In this document: positions 33,994 to 41,239 of the stretch, one piece after another
Position numbering within the stretch: position 1 is the first letter of the stretch
How the letters are laid out: each line of letters begins with the position of its first letter
Source of the DNA: Candidatus Saccharimonadota bacterium
GTDB lineage: Bacteria; Patescibacteriota; Saccharimonadia; Saccharimonadales; Saccharimonadaceae
Length of the DNA: 51,703 nt
Direction of reading: 5' to 3'
Assembly: GCA_017514105.1 (NCBI GenBank)
Contig: JAFWKY010000008.1
Span: 1 to 51,703 of the forward strand
Program-made: the position numbers and the translations under genes
Notes under the pieces: generated by a model
What the model was told of the DNA's origin: nothing
Database searches by the model: none
Seen by the model: only the letters and a program-made list of their open reading frames with translations

Positions 33994-36284
33994 GGTTGAA
34001 CATCAGTTAGATATTTGGCGCTGATGTGTTTGGTGATCTTTCTGAGGATTTCGCAGAGTATGACACCAAACACTATGATAACAATAGTCGCGATTAGTCC
34101 GTACTCTGTGAGGAAGGTAAACTCAAAGAACTCGCGCGAGAACGGAACGACGAAGACTATTAGCATGATAAAAAGAACGGTAAGCAACAGTGACTTGCGA
34201 AGTTTGTTGAGCGGGCGCGAGATGCGATAAATTAGCAAGAGGTTAATTGCGAAGGTAACAAAGACTGAGGTCGTAGTGAGTTCGTAGCGAGAGAAGTTTT
34301 GGAAATGCGAAGTGATGGAGAGCGCAAGCATACAGATGGAGACAGTGATACCGATAGGAATAGAGTACTCCATGATGTTGCGCGTGAAGCGGTTCTTGAT
34401 ACGTTCGGTATTGTGTTCTAGGGCGAGGATAAGGCCCGGGAAGCCAATACAGGTGAAATTGAGTAAGGTCATTTCAATTGGACTGTATGGATAACTGAAC
34501 GGCAAGAGTACAAAGACAACCGCAAGAATAGAAGCATAGACAGTCTTTGTGAGAAAAAGGGCGGTAGAGCGTTCAAGGTTGTTGATAGACTGACGGCCTT
34601 CGTCAATAATTGCAGGAACGGCAGCGTAGTCAGAGTCTAAGAGCACCATCTTGGCAGCACGGCGAGCGGCATCTGCGCCATCACCGATGGCGAGCGAGAC
34701 ATCTGCTTCTTTCATGGCGAGAATGTCATTCACGCCGTCACCGGTCATAGCCACAGTGAAACCCTGTTTCTTGAGCGCTTGGACGAGAGACTTTTTCTCG
34801 GCAGGCTTGACGCGAGTGAAGATAGAATAATCTTTGACGAGTTTTGAATAGTCATGTCTTTTTTCTGTAGAGAGATCTATGCCGCTGAGGTCGCGGACGC
34901 CAACTTTCTTGGCAATGTTTTGGACGGTTGAGAGATCGTCACCGGAAATGATTTTGACTGCAACGTCATTGTCATAAAAGTAGTTGATGATTTCGTTAGC
35001 GTCGTGGCGAATTTCGTCTTCTAGGCGAACAATGCCGAGGAGTTTTTGGTTTTTGGAGAGGGCGAGAACGCGATAATCTCCGGCCTGAGATTTGGCCCAT
35101 TTGATGGAATCTTTGTCATCTGTGATGAATTCGACAGCGCCCATAAGGTAATCCGCGGTTTTGGTCTTGATGCCGGAGCATTTGCGATCAGACGAGAAAG
35201 CGATGATGTCAGTAATTTCGCCAATTTCGGAGATATTGGAAATCTGGGCGTTTTTTACATTTTGCGCTGTGACGCGATTTTTGGCCGTTTTGAGGAACTT
35301 TTGTTTCAAAGCCTTTGTGGTTGCGTTTTCGGACAATTGATTGCTAAGAATGGCTTCTAAGGCCGTCAGAAACGATTTTTCGGCTGGGGTTGGTGTCTTG
35401 GAAGGATTTTCTAGTTCTGTGCCGTCTGGAAGAATAAAGTCATGGACTGTCATTTTGCCAGTAGTAAGTGTGCCGGTTTTGTCCAGACAGATACAGTCTA
35501 CTCTGGCTAAAGTTTCGGTAGAATAGAGGTCTTGGACGAGGACATTTTTCTTGCTCAGGCGAATGGTGGCGAGGGCGAGAACAGAGGAAGTCAGGAGGAT
35601 GAGGCCTTCTGGAATCATATTGATGAGCGCCGCGACTGTGCTAGTGATGGCGGTAGCGGTATCCGCTTCGGCGCGAAATCGGCTCCAGAGGAGAAGTGCG
35701 CCGACAGGGATAAGGGCGTATGAGATATATTTGACAATTTTGTTCATTAAGATGAACAATTTGGAATCTGCGGTTTTGATGGCGCTGGCGTCATTTTGGA
35801 GTTTGTTGATGAAATTGTCTTCTAGGGCGTGCTCCACTTTGGCTTTCGCAGTGCCCGATACGACAAAACTGCCAGATACGAGTTCGTCACCTGGTTTTTT
35901 TGAGATGTTATCTTGTTCGCCCGTAATAAATGACTCGTTGACTTCTATCTGGCCTTCTTCTACCACGCTGTCGTACATAATCTGATCTCCCAGAGAGAGG
36001 ACGAGGATGTCGCCTTTTGCCACTTCTTCTGGCGTGACTTGGACTGGTTGACCATTCTTGATAATAGTGGGGTTCTGCTCAGAGAGAAGGCGCATTTTTT
36101 CTACGATTTTGGCCGCGCGGACCTCATTGATGATGCTGATAAGAGTATTCGCGATGGCAATAAAAATAAACAGCATATTCTTGTAACTGCCAACAAACGC
36201 GACCATGGCAGCCAAAATGACATTAACGAGGTTGAACAGGGTGAAAGTGTGTTTAGCGACAATACGAAGATATGGATGCTTCAT
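33990..36284 (-). CDS. P-type cation ATPase (CtpE-like)
   Basis: A 764-residue P-type ATPase. The actuator loop TGEQ (121-124) replaces the usual TGES. PEGL lies in M4 (225-228), the phosphorylation site is D268 in CLDKTGT, and MTGDGVNDILAMKEADVSLA is the hinge. PEGL with a C-terminal block of several helices points to the group containing mycobacterial CtpE, reported as a Ca2+ transporter; the substrate here is not proven. TATAAT (36296-36291) ends 6 nt before the ATG. Confidence 0.88.
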   Translation of the reverse strand: MKHPYLRIVAKHTFTLFNLVNVILAAMVAFVGSYKNMLFIFIAIANTLISIINEVRAAKIVEKMRLLSEQNPTIIKNGQPVQVTPEEVAKGDILVLSLGDQIMYDSVVEEGQIEVNESFITGEQDNISKKPGDELVSGSFVVSGTAKAKVEHALEDNFINKLQNDASAIKTADSKLFILMNKIVKYISYALIPVGALLLWSRFRAEADTATAITSTVAALINMIPEGLILLTSSVLALATIRLSKKNVLVQDLYSTETLARVDCICLDKTGTLTTGKMTVHDFILPDGTELENPSKTPTPAEKSFLTALEAILSNQLSENATTKALKQKFLKTAKNRVTAQNVKNAQISNISEIGEITDIIAFSSDRKCSGIKTKTADYLMGAVEFITDDKDSIKWAKSQAGDYRVLALSKNQKLLGIVRLEDEIRHDANEIINYFYDNDVAVKIISGDDLSTVQNIAKKVGVRDLSGIDLSTEKRHDYSKLVKDYSIFTRVKPAEKKSLVQALKKQGFTVAMTGDGVNDILAMKEADVSLAIGDGADAARRAAKMVLLDSDYAAVPAIIDEGRQSINNLERSTALFLTKTVYASILAVVFVLLPFSYPYSPIEMTLLNFTCIGFPGLILALEHNTERIKNRFTRNIMEYSIPIGITVSICMLALSITSHFQNFSRYELTTTSVFVTFAINLLLIYRISRPLNKLRKSLLLTVLFIMLIVFVVPFSREFFEFTFLTEYGLIATIVIIVFGVILCEILRKITKHISAKYLTDVQP

Positions 36285-36315
36285 GAGAGTATTATAGCAT
36301 GTGGTGGAGCGATTT

Positions 36316-37371
36316 TTAATGCTTGATTCCGGAAAGTATTCGGTGGAGATGGAAGATTGCAGGGCTGATGGCGAGTTCGTAAGTGCCGAGGTATTCTAAG
36401 ACCTTGCCAAATTTGGTATCAAAACCTTTTTTGAATTCGTAGATACCGTCTAGATCACCGTCTTTTGGCAGTCCAGAGATGCCGTAGAAATTGTAGCGCT
36501 TAAAACCATGTTCGGCGGCGTATTTGATGATGTGCCACTGAATGAGATATTGGGCGTTGTATTCTTTCATATATTTTTCGTCGCTGCCAGAAAACAGATA
36601 CACAATTTCATCGCCGTAGAGCATGAACATGGCGGCAGAGAGAATCTTATTCTCAAGCTCTGCTACAAGGAACTTCACCTCGCCTTTTTCGTGAAAAAGG
36701 TCATACATTTGTTCGTAGTAACTGAGTGGGCGATCAGAGAAATGACGACGCTCGGAGGTAGACTCGGTAATCTGTTTGAAAAGTGGGAGTTCTTCCCTAG
36801 TGAGTTCGCGGATTTTGACGCCGGCACGTTCGGCTTTGCGGACGTGATTACGCGTGTTGCGCTTGAAATCGGCCAAAATCTCGTCTGGCGTGCGAGAGGC
36901 TATCTCCATGGCAAACATATACTCGGGCTGACTAGGATGGCTCTCTTTAATGAAACCTAGTTTCTGAAGGTTCTGAAGGGCCTTTTTGCGATTAAAACCA
37001 TTTTCTATCAGTGCGCCGTTGCGGTCACGTTCGGTCACTTCGTAATATGGGCTAATCTGCAAAACGTAGCCATTATGAGTTTTGATAAAATTGCGGAGAT
37101 TTTTGAAGAAAAAATTGACCATTTTGGTATCTTCGTAGTCCAAGAGTGGGCCGCCTGGCGCAATGAAGGTAGATTTACCGAGAAAAGTTGGCTTTGCCAC
37201 AAGCATAGAGGCGGCTTTGATCTGGTCGTTTTCTTTGACAGCGAAATAGTATGAGACCCAGCCGTTCTGCTCGCGAAGTTTGGCGATTTCTTCGGTCTGC
37301 ATGAAAGATTTATAGGGAGATTTGCTGGCGAATTTGGTGAATTCGGCCGGTGTAATTTCGGTAAATATCAT
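36316..37371 (-). CDS. FemABX-like peptidoglycan bridge aminoacyltransferase (1)
   Basis: A 351-residue FemABX-family protein with two GNAT-like lobes. It has YKSFMQTEEIAKLREQNGW near the start, FKRNTRNHVRKAERAGVKIR (the typical basic helix), LSAAMFMLYGDEIVYLFSGS, and YNFYGISGLP...FKKGFDTKFGKVLEYLG at the end. The family adds amino acids from aminoacyl-tRNA to the lipid II stem peptide. A second member lies at 38261-39193. TATAAT (37383-37378) ends 6 nt before the ATG. Confidence 0.92.
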   Translation of the reverse strand: MIFTEITPAEFTKFASKSPYKSFMQTEEIAKLREQNGWVSYYFAVKENDQIKAASMLVAKPTFLGKSTFIAPGGPLLDYEDTKMVNFFFKNLRNFIKTHNGYVLQISPYYEVTERDRNGALIENGFNRKKALQNLQKLGFIKESHPSQPEYMFAMEIASRTPDEILADFKRNTRNHVRKAERAGVKIRELTREELPLFKQITESTSERRHFSDRPLSYYEQMYDLFHEKGEVKFLVAELENKILSAAMFMLYGDEIVYLFSGSDEKYMKEYNAQYLIQWHIIKYAAEHGFKRYNFYGISGLPKDGDLDGIYEFKKGFDTKFGKVLEYLGTYELAISPAIFHLHRILSGIKH

Positions 37372-37449
37372 AAGTTGATTATAGCATAGTTTAGAATTAT
37401 TGTTTGATGAGAGATTTGTTCAATTCTAAGGTGATTGAACTGCTTCTGC

Positions 37450-37478
37450 TTGACTTTTTTAACGTTTCGTGCTATAAT
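37450..37478 (+). promoter_or_regulatory. Promoter of the secreted protein gene at 37523
   Basis: TTGACT (37450-37455), 17-bp spacer, TATAAT (37473-37478). A palindrome GTTCAAT...ATTGAAC (37417-37439) lies just upstream and could be an operator. Confidence 0.75.
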
Positions 37479-37522
37479 TAGAGTGATTATTTTTAATCGT
37501 ATCTTAAAAGGGAGGAAAATTT

Positions 37523-38275
37523 ATGAAAAGTAAAAAGTTTCTGTTAGTATCTGCGTTTTTAGTCGTCTTATCTACATCGGCAATCGCTTTAAGAATTGCT
37601 TGGAGAGATCCAAATGTTCCATCTTCAGAATCACTGCAAGCTACAACCCCGCCACCTCATCAGGAAACGAGTCCTGTTAGTAGCGAACCCGCTGCTACCA
37701 TCAGCTATAGTTACTCGATTTCAGATTTTCTTGATGAAAGATATTCAGAACAGCGGGACAAAATTTCAGATTTACAGCCTATTGAAACATGGGGATATAA
37801 AGGTGGTCCACGTTCCGTAAATGGTAGGCCCGTGCCTACTCCATGGCAAGTATGCTTTAAGCAGAAAGAAGTACTCGAATTAGCGGAAGAGATTCGAGAT
37901 AATCCTGAGACTCGTGCTCAGTTTCAAACTTTTTTGAAACGTTTTCAGATTGGTGGGGATAGTTTGGAATCCTATTTCTTTTATGATAGTCAGAATAATA
38001 TAGAGCGCGGCGTTGGGGATTTCTTCGGTATTAGTACTCTTTTTCTTTATAATGAGAGTATGGGAGAGTTTTTCTTTGAGCATTCAGGCTCTTTTCCTGT
38101 GTGGTCAGAATCAGAACGTTCCAGAAAGAATTTTGATTATTTTCTTAAGTTTACTCGAGATGACGATGGATTTCATGCTATTCAATTTGAGTATCGTGAA
38201 AGCTCCGATCAAGCCACCGATAATTCGGTGGTTTTTTATTTGATGTTTTTGCAAACTAGTTCAAGCGTGGCGTAG
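37523..38275 (+). CDS. Secreted or membrane-anchored protein, unknown
   Basis: A 250-residue protein I do not recognise. An N-terminal signal or anchor (FLLVSAFLVVLSTSAIAL) precedes a Pro/Ser/Thr-rich linker (about 35-65) and an alpha/beta region with aromatic residues. It has a classical promoter, a leader of about 40 nt and GGGAGG before the ATG, unlike the leaderless genes around it. An intrinsic terminator (38211-38237) lies inside the last 22 codons, and the frame runs 15 bp into the convergent FemABX gene, so the original stop may have been lost. Confidence 0.65.
   Translation: MKSKKFLLVSAFLVVLSTSAIALRIAWRDPNVPSSESLQATTPPPHQETSPVSSEPAATISYSYSISDFLDERYSEQRDKISDLQPIETWGYKGGPRSVNGRPVPTPWQVCFKQKEVLELAEEIRDNPETRAQFQTFLKRFQIGGDSLESYFFYDSQNNIERGVGDFFGISTLFLYNESMGEFFFEHSGSFPVWSESERSRKNFDYFLKFTRDDDGFHAIQFEYRESSDQATDNSVVFYLMFLQTSSSVA
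38211..38237 (+). terminator. Intrinsic terminator inside the 3' end of the 37523 gene
   Basis: Stem CCACCG/CGGTGG (38214-38219, 38226-38231), flanked by AAG and followed by TTTTTT. It sits within the reading frame (codons for QATDNSVVF). Confidence 0.8.
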
Positions 38276-39193
38276 CAAACGATTGATTTTGCGAAGAAGT
38301 TGATAGAAACGATATTTAGCTTTATTCATAATAATATCATGAGTACCGGCATACTTTACCTCATGGCCGGCAAAAGTCTTCTTAAAATTAGTAAAGCCGG
38401 CCCATGGATGATTGGCTGGTGCACCCTCTGGAGCAATTCCCCAGAAGTCAAAAACCTTGAGGCCTTTTTCCTTAGCGTCCAAAATCAGTTGAATCGTAAG
38501 AATGCCGGTGGCATGGAGTTTACGTCCGGTATCGTTTTGAGCGCCCTGGAGGTTATAACGTGTAGTCTTGTCGTCAAAAACGAGACCAGAAGCGACAATT
38601 TCTTTCCTGTTGGTATCGGGATTTTGGTATTTGACCAAGTATATGGTGGAAAAATCTTGTCCCGCTTCGGTCTTAAGGTATTCTTCGGAAAAAGTGTTGA
38701 TTCCCTTCTCCTTGGCAAGCGCATTCTGAAGTCTGATAAGATGCTTGATGTCTTCTTTTGCGTGGCTTTTCGTGATAGTGATGCCATTTTTTGAGGCGTT
38801 GCGGTAGTATCTCAGCAGACGTGACGGAAGTTTGGCCTTTAAAGCGTCGTCAGTTCCCTCTAGGTCTAAGAGCCAGGTTTCTTTGGGGTTGAGATCAGTG
38901 GATTTGACCGGTTTTACTGGAAGGTTGTCGGTATATTCAACCATTTGAGGTTCGATTCGCACAAAAATTGCATTGGTCTTTTTGGCTAAATTGTTTAAAG
39001 AATCGTATGAAGGCACAATTCCCTTTTTGCCATTCACGACTGGGCCGTACGGCAAATACAGGTAATTCCCAACAGGGGTAGATTTGACAATAGCAAGATA
39101 GTGAAAGTCCTTCCCTGTTTCCAAAAAACATTCTTCATTTAAGTCTTGTTGAAGTTCCTGCCATTCTTTTGACTGAGTGATTGGAATATTCAT
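38261..39193 (-). CDS. FemABX-like peptidoglycan bridge aminoacyltransferase (2)
   Basis: A 310-residue FemABX-family protein, distant from the one at 36316. Visible blocks are YLYLPYGPVVNGKKGIVPSY, LLRYYRNASKNGITITKSHA, TRYNLQGAQNDTGRKLHATG, FDFWGIAPEGA and WAGFTNFKKTFAGHEVKYAG. The two paralogues probably add successive or alternative residues to the cross-bridge. I use ATG 39193, as TATAAT (39205-39200) ends 6 nt before it. Confidence 0.9.
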   Translation of the reverse strand: MNIPITQSKEWQELQQDLNEECFLETGKDFHYLAIVKSTPVGNYLYLPYGPVVNGKKGIVPSYDSLNNLAKKTNAIFVRIEPQMVEYTDNLPVKPVKSTDLNPKETWLLDLEGTDDALKAKLPSRLLRYYRNASKNGITITKSHAKEDIKHLIRLQNALAKEKGINTFSEEYLKTEAGQDFSTIYLVKYQNPDTNRKEIVASGLVFDDKTTRYNLQGAQNDTGRKLHATGILTIQLILDAKEKGLKVFDFWGIAPEGAPANHPWAGFTNFKKTFAGHEVKYAGTHDIIMNKAKYRFYQLLRKINRLLRHA

Positions 39194-39249
39194 ATTTTCA
39201 TTATAACACACAAAAAACTACTATTTTTCACCTTTAGACACGTGCATAA

Positions 39250-39420
39250 CATTGACAGCGTAACCATTTTATTACATGCTTATGCAAAATTCCCGGCTCT
39301 GCTGCTTTTGGTCGGTCTAAATCAAATTTTCGTTAAACCGTGGGCGATAATCGTTCCGTGTCCAATTAAATGCTCTGCGTAACCCGCGGCGCCTCCCAGC
39401 TGGCGGTTGCCAGTGGTTAC
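39250..39420 (-). ncRNA. Candidate structured RNA upstream of the second FemABX gene
   Basis: The 39194-39586 gap has no credible reading frame on this strand. It has a near-consensus minus-strand promoter (39453-39425). The predicted transcript begins at GTAACCA (39420-39414), which pairs with TGGTTAC at 39266-39260, closing a domain of about 160 nt. Inside are CTGGC-AACC-GCCAG and a GGTTTAA/TTAGACC hairpin. I recognise no known family. No clear terminator was found, so it could also be a long leader of the FemABX gene, which has its own promoter. Confidence 0.5.
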
Positions 39421-39424
39421 TTTG

Positions 39425-39453
39425 ATTTTAGCGCAAGCGGAATTCTTTGTCAA
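39425..39453 (-). promoter_or_regulatory. Minus-strand promoter in the 39194-39586 gap
   Basis: TTGACA (39453-39448), a 17-bp spacer and TAAAAT (39430-39425), pointing into the candidate RNA. Confidence 0.65.
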
Positions 39454-39586
39454 GTTTGGTTGCTAGCCGCGATGGTTGCTAGTTAGCAGGGAATTGGCGA
39501 GAATATGCTTGTGCTTTTTGTGGAAAAGATGGGGAATTATTTGTGGAAAATCCTGCGCAGCCGCGAGTTTCTGCTACAATTAAGAT

Positions 39587-39793
39587 ATGCCTTATATTAG
39601 AAAATTTAAAACAACTTCCGGTGCAACAGGGGTGCAAGTTTGCTACAAGGAGGGGGAACGGGTGGTAAAAACAGTGCATATTGGATCGGCCTCATCATCG
39701 GCGGCGCTTGAAAAACTTTTGAAAAAAGCCCAGGGAATCATAGATGCAGGGAAGACTCCGCTTTTTGATTTGAATAGATACAATAAAAAGTAA
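39587..39793 (+). CDS. Transposase N-terminal domain relic
   Basis: A 68-residue protein matching only the N-terminal domain of IS4/IS1634-type transposases, which typically begin with a short basic segment, SGATAVQ and HIGSAH. Here: MPYIRKFKTTSGATGVQVCY, VVKTVHIGSASSS, LEKLLKKAQGIID. No DDE catalytic domain or terminal repeats follow. TACAAT (39575-39580) ends 6 nt before the ATG, so it may still be expressed. It could be a decayed insertion sequence or a co-opted DNA-binding domain. Confidence 0.65.
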   Translation: MPYIRKFKTTSGATGVQVCYKEGERVVKTVHIGSASSSAALEKLLKKAQGIIDAGKTPLFDLNRYNKK

Positions 39794-39802
39794 ATGCAAA
39801 AT

Positions 39803-39828
39803 AAAAAACCGCTGGATTTCCAGCGGTT
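39803..39828 (-). terminator. Terminator of the small gene at 39835
   Basis: Stem AACCGCTGG/CCAGCGGTT with loop ATT(T); the T-tract lies on the minus-strand 3' side. Confidence 0.88.
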
Positions 39829-39834
39829 AGGAGC

Positions 39835-40140
39835 CTAAAGGTAGAAATTGTAAATCCGGATGTGACTGTTGATATACGCTAAGTATTCGTCAATTTTTCC
39901 AGAAATTTTTGCGCGTTCTACCCGCTCATTAAATGTACTACCTTCGCCTATCATCTCCATCTTCACCTGGAGAACCGATAGTTCTTGGTGTAACTCCTTG
40001 AACCTTCTGACATTATCTGGGGACGAGGGAATCGCCTTGTAATTCATAATGTCAGCGATTAGGTCTTCATAGGATTGAGTAATCTTGTTGAGATCCTCTT
40101 TTATCCTCTGAAGTTGATTAAAGGTATTACTTTTTGCCAT
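39835..40140 (-). CDS. Small helical protein 1, unknown
   Basis: A 101-residue, all-helical, Lys/Glu-rich protein with no recognised domain. Heptad-like runs (FNQLQRIKEDLNKITQSYED, RRFKELHQELSVLQVKMEMI) suggest a coiled-coil bundle. It is a separate transcription unit: TTGTCA-17-TATAAT (40196-40168), AGGAGG before the ATG, and its own terminator. It shares size, composition and gene organisation with the two following small genes, so they may be diverged paralogues. Confidence 0.7.
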   Translation of the reverse strand: MAKSNTFNQLQRIKEDLNKITQSYEDLIADIMNYKAIPSSPDNVRRFKELHQELSVLQVKMEMIGEGSTFNERVERAKISGKIDEYLAYINSHIRIYNFYL

Positions 40141-40214
40141 TTTCCCACCTCCTTATGGCAGTATATAATTATAGCATAAATGTGGTTTTTTGACAAGTAC
40201 GTCTTGACAAAAGA

Positions 40215-40239
40215 TAACCCCCAGCCTTGCTGGAGGTTA
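40215..40239 (-). terminator. Hairpin after the small gene at 40253
   Basis: TAACC..CCAGC/GCTGG.GGTTA stem; on the minus strand it is followed by TCTTTTGTC, a weak T-tract. Confidence 0.55.
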
Positions 40240-40252
40240 CGAAAGGAGGAAA

Positions 40253-40534
40253 TTATGAAATTGGCTCTCTTGATGAAAGTACGCGAAAGATTGCCGAATC
40301 AATCTTTTTGATTTCGTAGATGACAGCCTTTTTGGCTATATCATCTTTTAGTTCTTCGGCTAAGGTACGACAGACACAGAGTTCGCGGTTGAGCGAGAAC
40401 AGAGTGTCTTTTTTCTTTAGAGAAGAGAACTTTTCGTTCTGAGCGGCCGTATCCTGAATGATACTAATAAAACTGGCCTGGATTTTTTTAATTTTCTCCG
40501 TGATTTCGCTCAATGTGCTCGCCTGCTGTGTCAT
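40253..40534 (-). CDS. Small helical protein 2, unknown
   Basis: A 93-residue helical protein (ITEKIKKIQASFISIIQDTA, LNRELCVCRTLAEELKDDIA) with two cysteines as CVC. It has its own TTGTAT-17-TAAAAT promoter and a G-rich Shine-Dalgarno (GGGGGGTG). Second of three tandem small genes, each independently promoted. A coiled-coil or helical-hairpin fold is likely; function unknown. Confidence 0.65.
   Translation of the reverse strand: MTQQASTLSEITEKIKKIQASFISIIQDTAAQNEKFSSLKKKDTLFSLNRELCVCRTLAEELKDDIAKKAVIYEIKKIDSAIFRVLSSREPIS
40255..40311 (+). CDS. Possible 18-residue peptide antisense to the 40253 gene
   Basis: On the + strand AAAGGAGGAAATT directly precedes an ATG that opens an 18-codon frame (MKLALLMKVRERLPNQSF, stop TGA). 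The Shine-Dalgarno is near perfect, but the frame lies opposite the 3' end of a real gene. No clear promoter is seen, so it may be chance. Confidence 0.25.
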   Translation: MKLALLMKVRERLPNQSF

Positions 40535-40620
40535 ATTGCACCCCCCATAGCGCTTATTCTATTTTAACATGGTTATGGTATATATACAAGCAGGGAATTG
40601 CTAGCGTTGGAAGTCGGCAT

Positions 40621-40648
40621 AAAAAATCCCCCTTTCTGGGGGGTTGGG
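40621..40648 (-). terminator. Terminator of the small gene at 40652
   Basis: Stem CCCCCC/GGGGGG (40630-40635, 40641-40646) with a T-rich tail on the minus strand (ATTTTTTAT). Confidence 0.85.
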
Positions 40649-40651
40649 TGA

Positions 40652-40972
40652 TTAGCGGTAGATTTTCTTAAAGATTTCAACCTCAATGTTAACGAGTTTG
40701 TGCACGAAGGCAACTTCGTATTCTTTGGGGTCGTCGCCTTTGGCATGTTCGTCGTTCAGACAATCTACTTCCGCGCCTATATAGGCGTGGAGTGATTTAA
40801 GAAAATCCATGTCGCGTTTTTCGGCTTTTGCGCTCTTTAGTTCACGCGCCAGGGAATTGATGATGTGGATATCATCATTACACTTGTCTTTCGCGCGACT
40901 GAGCCTAACCAGACCGTCATACTGGATATCTGGTAATACTGCAAAAACCTTTGATGTGCTTTTCGTTGCCAT
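40652..40972 (-). CDS. Small helical protein 3, unknown
   Basis: A 106-residue helical protein: YDGLVRLSRAKDKCNDDIHI, INSLARELKSAKAEKRDMDF, VAFVHKLVNIEVEIFKKIYR. The start at ATG 40972 follows an excellent GGGAGGTGATAG; upstream codons in the same frame lie in the leader. Its TATAAT box is near 41014. Together with the two preceding genes it forms a cluster of short helical proteins, each with strong ribosome sites and intrinsic terminators, in contrast to the leaderless housekeeping genes. Confidence 0.68.
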   Translation of the reverse strand: MATKSTSKVFAVLPDIQYDGLVRLSRAKDKCNDDIHIINSLARELKSAKAEKRDMDFLKSLHAYIGAEVDCLNDEHAKGDDPKEYEVAFVHKLVNIEVEIFKKIYR

Positions 40973-41089
40973 TTCTATCACCTCCCTTGGTATGGCATAA
41001 AACAAGTATATTATAGCATATTTTTAGCGACTAGTAAAGTATCTTGCCCTCTTTTGCTAAGTGATTTGAAAAACGAATGGTTGGTGTGG

Positions 41090-41208
41090 TATAATCAAGG
41101 TGCGAAACTACAATTTATGTTACTCATTTGAGCGGTAAATGCGGCTATTTACGTATTTACTCAAATGGGTAATGTAGTTTCGCGACTAACGTAAATAGTC
41201 GCATTTTT
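41090..41208 (+). promoter_or_regulatory. Promoter and leader with terminator/antiterminator switch
   Basis: TATAAT (41090-41095) starts an RNA at about 41102. Hairpin 1: GCGAAACTACA (41102-41112) with TGTAGTTTCGC (41173-41183), plus 13 bp inside (41120-41132 with 41160-41172). Terminator: GCGACTA (41182-41188) with TAGTCGC (41196-41202), then ATTTTT. Alternative pairing: GCGGCTATTTACGT (41141-41154), in the apex of hairpin 1, with ACGTAAATAGTCGC (41189-41202), 14 bp with one G-U, which would destroy the terminator. The gene at 41240 follows. Confidence 0.75.
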
Positions 41209-41239
41209 CGTGGAACTAGTGCGGCGGAATGGAGGAAAA

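Noticed and set aside
39505-39555. Two TTGTGGAAAA repeats resembling DnaA boxes, suggesting an origin
   Set aside because: Each differs from the TTATCCACA consensus, only two copies exist, and no dnaA, dnaN or rpmH gene is near.
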